Assembly (NCBI GenBank): GCA_024663395.1
Contig: JANFAH010000043.1
Span: 310,001-374,000, forward strand
Source of the DNA: Pisolithus tinctorius
Lineage: Eukaryota > Basidiomycota > Agaricomycetes > Boletales > Pisolithaceae
Reading direction: 5' to 3'
Length of the DNA stretch: 64,000 nucleotides
Part shown: in pieces, positions 57,407 to 64,000 of the stretch
Layout: every line of letters starts with the position of its first letter
Numbering within the stretch: position 1 is the first letter of the stretch
Translations under genes and position numbers: made by a program
The notes under the pieces: generated by a model
What the model was told of the DNA's origin: nothing
Database searches by the model: none
What the model saw: the letters and a program-made list of their open reading frames with translations, nothing else

Positions 57407-59047
57407 GTGTTGCTGGGTGAGAGCCAGTTCTTCACATAGGTACTGGTGTAGTGAATCTAAGTTGACTGCGTAATCACAAGCCCAGTTAGATGTGAGATCG
57501 CACTCAAGGAAGACCAAGATATTGGGGTGGTAGCCCTTGTTAGTGAAGAAAGGTGATACCCCAGTCATAGCACTAGGTGCATTGTTGTAAGTAAACTCAG
57601 CTAGTGGTAGTAGCTCAGCCCAGTTATCTTGTTGGTAGTTGCAGTAGACCCAGAGATATTGTTCAAGGGTCTGGTTGGTGTGCTCTGTCTGACCATCCAC
57701 CTCTGGGTGATACCTGGAGGTGAAGTGTAGATGCATGTCCAGAGCTTTACCTAGAGACCAGAAGAAGTGGGATACGAACTCTGATCCCTGGTATGAGGTT
57801 ACATGGGCCAGTACACTGTGCTTAGAGAACACATGCATGAGGAAGAGCTTGGCAAGCTCAGGGGCTGTGATGGTGTTGTGAGTAGGTATGAAGATGGCTT
57901 GCTTTGAGAGCCAGTTGACCATGATGAGGATGGCAGTAAAGCTGGTTGAGGTTGGGAGTTGCTCTATGAAATCCATTGAGATGGAGTTCCATGGCTTCTC
58001 TGGCATGGGGAGCTGTTTGAGCAGGCTGTAAGGCCAGTGGTGGGGTACCTTGGCCCAGGCACAGGTAGTACAAGACCAGACATAGTCTTTGACAAACATC
58101 CTTAGGCTGGGCCAGGTGTACTCACACCAGATGAGTTCTAATGTTCTGTTCTGGCTGAAATGGCTGGACAAGGGGTGATCATGTTTGACCCTCAAGACAT
58201 GAAGGCAAAGGTTGTTAGAGTCCAGTACATAGATTCTTCCATCTAGATGGAGGAAGTTGGTGTCATCAACTGACCACTGGGAATCTGATGTGTCTGAGAA
58301 CTGGACTTGGGTGACCAGGTCTGAGGGTAGGGCTGAGAGAATATCATTATGCAACTTCTCCATGTCCATCAGTGCAACAGCACATAGGACCAGGTATTCA
58401 AGGTAGGTGGCATGCAGGGAGGTGGCTAGCTGTTCCTGTGTGAAGACCAGTCTGAGGTTCTGTGGGTTGACCTGGGTGTAGTCACTATCCCCCTCTTTGG
58501 GGTAGATGTCCCATTGTCTAGTTAGGGCATCAGGCTTAGCACTGAGTTTACTGGGTCTGAACCAGATAACCATATTGAACTGGGACAAAAACTCAGACCA
58601 GCATGCCTGGTGCCAGGTTAAAACCTTTGAGGTGGAGAAGTACTCCAGGTTCTTGTGGTCAGTGACAACATTGACTGGTACTGCAGATCCTTCCAAGTAA
58701 TGCCACCATGTCTGGAGTGCCTCGAAGATCATGAGTAATTCCTTATTATGGGTGTCATAATTTAGCTCTGGGGCTGTCAGGGTACAAGAGTAGAATGTGA
58801 CCAGCCAGATTTGACCATCACCACTGGTGATGGACAGAATACTGGCCATGGCATAGTCAGATGCATCAGTCTTGACAGTAATAGGAGCTTCTGGGGAAAA
58901 GTGAGTTAGGACTGGAGCAGTAGTGAAGGCCTGCTTGAGTTTGTTGAAAGACTGGCAGCACTCCTCAGAAAAGTTCCAGGGAGCACCTTTGTGTGTCAAC
59001 CAGGTTAGAGGTACCACTATGTCCAAATAGTTAAAATGAACTGGCAA
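57407..59047 (-). pseudogene. Gypsy RNase H and integrase (inactive)
   Basis: One open frame on the minus strand. RNase H motifs are KTDASDYA, TDHKNLEYF and PDALTRQ. The integrase zinc finger is HDHPLSSHF..CTTCAWAK. The catalytic core has D in ISMDFIEQLP and E in HPEVDGQTEHTNQTLEQ, but the middle Asp (normally SDRGSEF) reads SYQGSEF, so the triad is broken. Trp and His replace likely Arg at several sites (HHWPYSL, KALDMHLHF). It joins 59017-60122 through a one-base deletion in a T run near 59030. Confidence 0.88.
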
Positions 59048-60122
59048 TAGAAGTTGGAAAAGCCCAGGAAGGACTGAATGTCCTTTACCTTCTGGGGCTC
59101 AGGCCAGTCACAGATGGCTTTGACCTTTTCTGAGGACATGGTAAGGCCGGCCAGGGACAAGTGGTAACCCAAATATTCCTCAGAGTCTGAGTGGAACTCG
59201 CACTTCTCTGGTTTGGCATATAGGCCATGCAACTGGAGCCAGCAAAGAACCTCCCAGACATGCTGCTTATGTGATGACTCACCTCCAGAGTAGATTAAGA
59301 TGTTGTCGAGGTAGACAACAACACAGACATCTAGCATATCTGCAAAGATTGAATTGATGAACCACTGGAAGGTGGCCAGGGCATTGGTAAGACTGAAAGG
59401 CATCACCAACCACTCATAAGACCCATAGCACATTCTAAAGGCTGTTTTCCACTCATCACCAGGTGCAATCCAAATGAGGTGGTACATGTGCCTTAAGTCA
59501 ATCTTAGTGTAGATTTTGGCGCAGCTAGGCGAGTCTAGTAGGTCAGATATTAGTGGTAAAGGATACTGGTCTTTCTTGGTGAGCTTGTTAAGGCCCTGGA
59601 AGTCAACACATAACCAGAGTGAACTGTCCTTCTTTTTTATGAAGAGGACTGGTGTAGCATAGGGGGAAGAGGTGGGCCAGATGAAACCAGTAGTCAGGTT
59701 TTCGTTGATGAAGGCCTGGAGAGCTTGCAGCTTGACCAGGGATAGTGAGTAGATGGTTCCTACAGGTGGAGTAGTACCCTCTTCCAATTTGATCTTAAGG
59801 TCATACTCCTGGTGTGGGGGGAGAGTAGAGGCCTTGGCTTTGCTAAAGATGTCAGCAAAGTTGTGGTAGTCCTTTGGTACTCTGGCCAGGTCTGGTGGAG
59901 GGCCAGTAGAGGTAAACCAGGCCAGGGCTGGGTCCAGTGGGCATAGATGAAGTTGGAATTGGGTAGATCCCTCTAGCTTGCAAGTGTGTACATATGCAGC
60001 TGCATTGATCAGGGTGATAGGGGGAGCTTTCAAGGGGGTGCGAACTGGTGAGTCAACAGGTGGTACAGATGGCATGGGGCCAGGGTTGGGTTGGTCAGGT
60101 AGACTGGATTTGGGAAGACCAG
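59017..60122 (-). pseudogene. Gypsy reverse transcriptase (inactive)
   Basis: Minus strand. The linker is FADIFSKAKASTLPPHQEYDLKI; RT blocks are PTSSPYATPVLFIKKKD, LCVDFQGLN, KIDLRHMYHLI and YEWLVMPFSL. The active site reads VVYLDNILIYSGG instead of YLDD. The C-terminal part (EKCEFHS, ICDWPEPQKV, SFLGFSNFY) is standard. The frame is lost at NFYCQFILT by the one-base deletion. The first residues after the solo LTR border start at TGLPKSSLPDQP; what is open beyond 60122 belongs to the LTR. Confidence 0.88.
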
Positions 60123-60340
60123 TGTCACACACCAAAGGTGTTGTGGACATGGTTACAGCTGACTCTGCCTAACTCATTGATGAGTTGTGCACAATGCTCA
60201 TGCCATGCAGATGAAGACTAAAGGCCTCATGCATAGAAAGACTGCTGGACATTAACAGTCATCCTTTGCACAAGAACAAGTCATCAGTGCTAAAGAGAAA
60301 AGAGGAAGCGAGTTAAGCACACATAAAAGGTTTTTAGCAC
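60123..60340 (+). mobile_element. Solo LTR subfamily A (copy A''), first 218 bp; rest beyond window
   Basis: It starts TGTCACACACCAAAGG directly after gypsy sequence and matches copy A to about position 218. There it is interrupted by an inverted subfamily-B LTR (60341 to past 64000). Its remainder should continue right of the window. The left target flank is CCAG (60119-60122). Confidence 0.8.
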
Positions 60341-60657
60341 TGTGAGTCAAAGTGAGGTTCAGTGGTGGAAACCAACCAAAACCAACACAAAAGACAAAAA
60401 GAGCGAGTGGTGGTGTGCCTATGCGGTACCTAGATGGTAGAACCTTTGATCTGGGTGGGTTTTTGCGAGCTACAACACTCAAAGATGAGTGCTGAGGGTT
60501 GGGGGTGCTCCTGATGAAGAGGGAGCAAGAATGCAATAGGAAGTGATAGGGTAGACTGCTGTCAGCCTACAGAAGGATGGATGGTGACTTAATTCAATGT
60601 CCTGAGCTGCACTGAGCTCAGGGAGGACTTGGAGTGAAGTAGATTGATGATAGACGA

Positions 60658-62500
60658 TGTGAGTCAAAGTGTGGAATGCTGGTGTAAACCAAACAAATCC
60701 GACACCAAAGACAAATACGAGCGAGTGGTGGTTTACCTCTGTGGAACCTGGAGGGCAGAGAAACCTGATGTGGGGGGAGGGACTTCAAGTAGAGTGCTCC
60801 TGGCACAAGTCATCGATGAGTTATGCAGGAGTAGATAAGCAAGTGATGACTAGATGGGGGATGCTGAATAGAGTGAAGGTATTCAGCCGAAAGTACTCTG
60901 GTGTGATGATCCTTTGGATGTGCTCCTGGTGCAAGTCGATGACGAGTTACGCAGGAGTGGATGGATGACTAAGCAGGTGTGCTGACAGAGCACAGATGAT
61001 ACTTCAGATGAATGAATGAAGGTAGATAGACCCTTGATGGAGCCTCAACTACCAATGATATGAATGAAGACAGATAGACTCTCCCAAATGAGCCTCAACT
61101 GTCAATGATGAGATAGGCACTGAACTGACTGCTGGACTGCTTCTGATTGCTTTTTGGTAGCTAAGTACATGGGGGTTTATATACTGTGGGGGGAGCACAG
61201 CTTGTGACAAACAAGGCACAAACACTTGGTAAGTAATGAGTAAGGACTGAGTAATCATGATGAGTAAGCGAGAAATGAAAAGTAAGCAAGTAAAGAGGAT
61301 TGGTAAGTATTGGCAATGAACGAGTCAAAGATAGTCAAAATATCACAGAATGAGTCAAATAGAATCAGAAACTGAGTAAGTGCACTGATATCACATTAGG
61401 GGGTGGCGATGCAAGTTAGATCTCAGTGGAGACATCTCTAGATCCAAAGACGGCATGACAGATGGATGGTGTTTCCAGATAGGGAAGTATTAATTCCAGA
61501 ATTGAAGGGCATGAGTCAGGTGTCAAAGGGGGCTAGGGCGTTGGGGGTCTGTGGGGCAATGAGAGCATATGCGATCACATCTCCCACCCTTCCATCCTCT
61601 CAGCAAAGTTAACAAAAACTTCATGAATGGGGCTCTGACAGAGGAGGAGAAGGGGGAACGTCTTCTGCTGGATCTTGCAGTAAGAAGGCAAGATGCATGT
61701 CATACTCGTCATGAATGCAATCAGGGAGGCTGGAGGACAGTAGATTATACTGCAGCTGTCGCAATGCAGGAAGAATGATGGACGAGACTGGAATAAAGAC
61801 GGTGCAGGGAGCAGGGAGGAATGATCCATATGCTTCATCAACCGGGGAGACTGAAACGACCACATAAGACCTTTCTAACCAAGTGACAGACCTGAGGCGA
61901 CCAAAGAACATCCTTCTGGAAGTCATACTGACAAGGAGAACGTGCTGACCAAGCTGCATGGGATGAGACGGGGCTGACAATGATGGGATGAACCAGGGGG
62001 CTTCAGGACAGAAGCTGGTGGGAACGCCTGGCAGATATACATAGCCACTGTCTCTGGCAAATGAGACAAGCGAGATGATTGACAAAGAGGCAGCCATGAT
62101 TGATGGACCTAGCAAAATGAGCGTCTGATGGATGGAGTGCTGTAGAAACATGCAGGGTGCGAGGATCCTCTCCAAATTTGGAAGGAAGAATCGTGGGGCC
62201 GAGGACTTTAAGCGAGCATGGGAACAGAGTCGATATCTTTGGAAATGGTGGAGATACGACGAAAACTGGAATGCCATACACGGGCGCTAAAAACCTTTAA
62301 TGTATGCTTAACTCGCTTCCTCTTTTCTCTTTAGCACTGACGACTCGTTCTTGTGCGAAGGATGACTGTTAACGTCTGACAGTCTTTCTACACATGAGGC
62401 CTTTAGTCTTCATCTGCATGCTTGGGCATTGTGTGCAACTCGTTGACGAGTTAGGCAGAGTCAGCTGTAACCATGTCCACAACACCTTTGGTGTGTGACA
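60658..62500 (-). mobile_element. Solo LTR subfamily A (copy A'), inverted, youngest of the nest
   Basis: 1843 bp with perfect 4-bp duplication ACGA (60654-60657 and 62501-62504). Minus-strand start is TGTCACACACCAAAGG, end TTTGACTCACA. Plan: ORF 62097-61621, TATA on the minus strand near 61186-61176, R/U5 below. It retains more CpG sites than copies A and A'' (for example AACTCGTCAACGAGTT where the others read AACTCATTGA), in line with being the latest insertion. Confidence 0.9.
61621..62097 (-). CDS. Conserved LTR-encoded protein, subfamily A (158 aa)
   Basis: ATG 62097 (MAASLSIIS) to the stop after SEPHS. One residue shorter than copy A in the Pro-rich tail; otherwise the same conserved blocks. 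The least decayed A-type copy in the window, so the best one for structure prediction. See 2554-3033 for the description. Confidence 0.6.
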   Translation of the reverse strand: MAASLSIISLVSFARDSGYVYLPGVPTSFCPEAPWFIPSLSAPSHPMQLGQHVLLVSMTSRRMFFGRLRSVTWLERSYVVVSVSPVDEAYGSFLPAPCTVFIPVSSIILPALRQLQYNLLSSSLPDCIHDEYDMHLAFLLQDPAEDVPPSPPLSEPHS

Positions 62501-63288
62501 ACGATAATAAGCGAAGTAGACGATAGCTAGATCCTTAATAAAGTCTCAACTATCGAAGCTGATGAATGATTTACTGAGAGATGATAAAATGCGAGCAAGA
62601 GGGGCTCTCTGATGACATCTTCTTCTTTCAGCTATCTAAGTACAGTGATTTATATACAGTACAGGGGCATTGCCTATGGAAAACAAGGTGCAAACACCTG
62701 GTAAGTGATTGGTAACTGATGAGTAAGGAATGTAAGTGATGGGTAATCATCTTAGAAAGCATTGGTAAACATTGGTAAGGGTAAGTAAGCCAAAAAGCGA
62801 AGAATCAGTAAGCAAGGTCAAAAGATTGGTAAGTATTGGCAATAGGTGAGTCAAAGACAGTCAGAATGTCAAAGTATGAGCCAAGCAATGTCAGGAACTG
62901 GGAAAGTGCACTGGAATCACATTAGGGGGAGGCTGTGCATGTCACATCTTGAAGAGATCTCCTTTGGGCTGAAGTGGGATGACAGAGAGGCAGCGCCAAT
63001 CTGATACTGATACAGTACATCCAAAAGCAGACAGGGTGAGTCAGATGTCAACAGGGGTCAAGCTTTGGGGGTCTGTGGGGTGACAGGAGCATAGGGGATC
63101 ACAACTTTCCCCCCCAAACCATCCTCTCAGTGAAGCAAATAAAAACTTCACAAATGAGGCTCTGATGGAAGAGAGGATGAAGGGGGAGCGTCTTCTGCTG
63201 TATCTTGCAATAAGGAGGCAAGATGTGCATCATACTCATCATGGATGTGATCAGGGAGAGTAGAGAACAGTAGATTATACTGTAGCTG

Positions 63289-63627
63289 TCACAATTTTGG
63301 GAGAATGATGGACGAGACTGGTATGAAGACATTGCAGGGAGCAGGGAGGAAGGATCCATATGCTTCTTGGACTGGAGAGACTGAAATGACCACATAAGAC
63401 CTTTCCAAGCGAATGACAGACCTGAGGCGACCAAAGAACGTCCTCCTAGAGGTCATACTGACAAAAAGAATGCACTGTCCAAGCTGGATGGGCTGAGAGG
63501 GGGCAGAAGAGGATGGGATGTACCAGGACACTTCAGGATGGAAGCTGGTAGGAACTCCTGGTAGATATATGTAGCCATGGTCCCTAGCAAAGGGGACAAG
63601 TGAAATGATTGATGTGGAGGCAGCCAT
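63289..63627 (-). pseudogene. LTR-encoded protein of copy B', cut short
   Basis: Same start as copy B (MAASTSIIS), but a TGA ends it after VSSIILPKL, where copy B has CGA (Arg). A single C to T at a CpG explains the truncation. The rest of the coding sequence (63286-63140) is still recognisable. Confidence 0.7.
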
Positions 63628-64000
63628 ATCAGAAGAATTAGCAAAATGAGTGTCTTTTGGAGGGAGTGCTGTAGAAATGTGTGGAGTGCGCAAATCCTTT
63701 CCAATTTTGGAAGGTAGGATTGTGTGGCTGAGCACTACAAGCGAGTGTGGGAACGGTTTTGGTATCTGCAGAAATGGCAGAGATATGTCAAAAACCAGAA
63801 TGCCATACATGGGCACTTAAGAATTTTAACCAGCACTTAACTCACTCCCTTTCTTTTTCTTTGGCATTGATGACTCGTTCTTGTGCAAGGGATGACTGCC
63901 AACATTTCTGGCTGTCCTTCTTCACATGAGAGCTATGGTCTTCATCTCCATTCATCAGCTGTATCCATGTCCACCTCACCAAACACCTTTGGTGTGTGAC

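Larger units (their letters stand above)
53105..60122 (-). mobile_element. Ty3/gypsy chromovirus, inactivated and split by solo LTRs
   Basis: Minus-strand order is reverse transcriptase, RNase H, integrase, chromodomain, spacer with an opposite-strand ORF, purine tract, LTR. This is a chromovirus (Metaviridae). A solo LTR (55598-57406) splits the end of the integrase. Another nest of solo LTRs (60123 onward) cuts off the gag/protease part, which is outside the window. It cannot be active: the RT active site has Asp to Asn, the second integrase Asp is missing, and there is a frameshift near 59030. Many positions that are Arg in relatives are Trp, His or Gln, as expected from CpG decay. Confidence 0.9.
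60341..64000 (-). mobile_element. Solo LTR subfamily B (copy B'), inverted, split by copy A'
   Basis: Reads on the minus strand from 64000 (one base short of the full TGTCACAC start) to 60341 (TGTGAGTCAAAG). Copy A' (60658-62500) and its ACGA duplication are inserted in its 3' part. Without A' it is about 1.81 kb, the same size as copy B. The left flank GCAC (60337-60340) should be repeated just outside the window. Confidence 0.8.

Noticed and set aside
60341..62500. A single inverted LTR of 2.16 kb between 60341 and 62500
   Set aside because: Two separate LTR ends (TGTGAGTC at 60341 and 60658) and the ACGA duplication show that 60341-60657 belongs to the outer copy B'.
1..64000. CRISPR arrays, bacterial operons, ribosome binding sites
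   Set aside because: Spliceosomal introns and eukaryotic retroelements show nuclear fungal DNA; the only regular array (78 bp) has no spacers.

Overview
The window looks like nuclear DNA of a filamentous basidiomycete (Agaricomycetes). The coding genes carry many short GT-AG introns of about 40-80 nt, and they include a fungal P450, a GMC oxidoreductase, an IMP dehydrogenase and a P-loop GTPase of a type common in mushrooms. The expanded families of such genomes are also here: Tnp2/CACTA transposase, Spt5-like KOW proteins, F-box and WD40 genes. No species call is possible from sequence alone.

Layout. 1-7846: a host-like open frame split by a Ty1/copia retrotransposon (247-7172, 292-bp LTRs, 5-bp target duplication ACCCT, half-tRNA-iMet primer site). 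The copia element is itself split by a 1.87-kb solo LTR (2151-4017). 9066-13543: a CpG-rich gene island with a cytochrome P450 (+) facing a GMC oxidoreductase (-). 14710-16072: a two-exon gene of unknown function. 18665-41832: what I read as one giant CACTA-type DNA transposon of about 23.2 kb. It has 455-458 bp inverted termini, a 3-bp ATT duplication, a Tnp2 transposase gene and an accessory gene. Its apparent cargo is an Spt5-like KOW gene, an F-box gene, a WD40/membrane gene and a coiled-coil hypothetical gene, together with three copies of a long fold-back repeat. 42079-43881: IMP dehydrogenase. 44919-46021: a Ser/Pro-rich hypothetical gene. 46615-51745: a P-loop GTPase gene interrupted by about 30 tandem 78-bp units, each of which looks like a complete spliceosomal intron plus three nucleotides. 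53105-64000: a Ty3/gypsy chromovirus (minus strand) riddled with nested solo LTRs of one family.

The 1.8-1.87 kb solo LTRs (five copies in the window) all carry a conserved ~159-codon ORF in the putative U3 region, upstream of a TATA box. Two divergent subfamilies (A and B) keep the reading frame and protein sequence, which suggests selection on a protein encoded inside an LTR.

Many transposon and accessory regions are CpG-poor with C:G to T:A nonsense changes, whereas the gene islands (about 8.6-31 kb and 42-47 kb) are CpG-rich. The composition changes inside the giant CACTA element (near 31.5 kb) and inside the GTPase gene (near 47.3 kb). This fits deamination of methylated CpG in silenced repeats. 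Statements about families rest on remembered motif patterns; no database search was possible.
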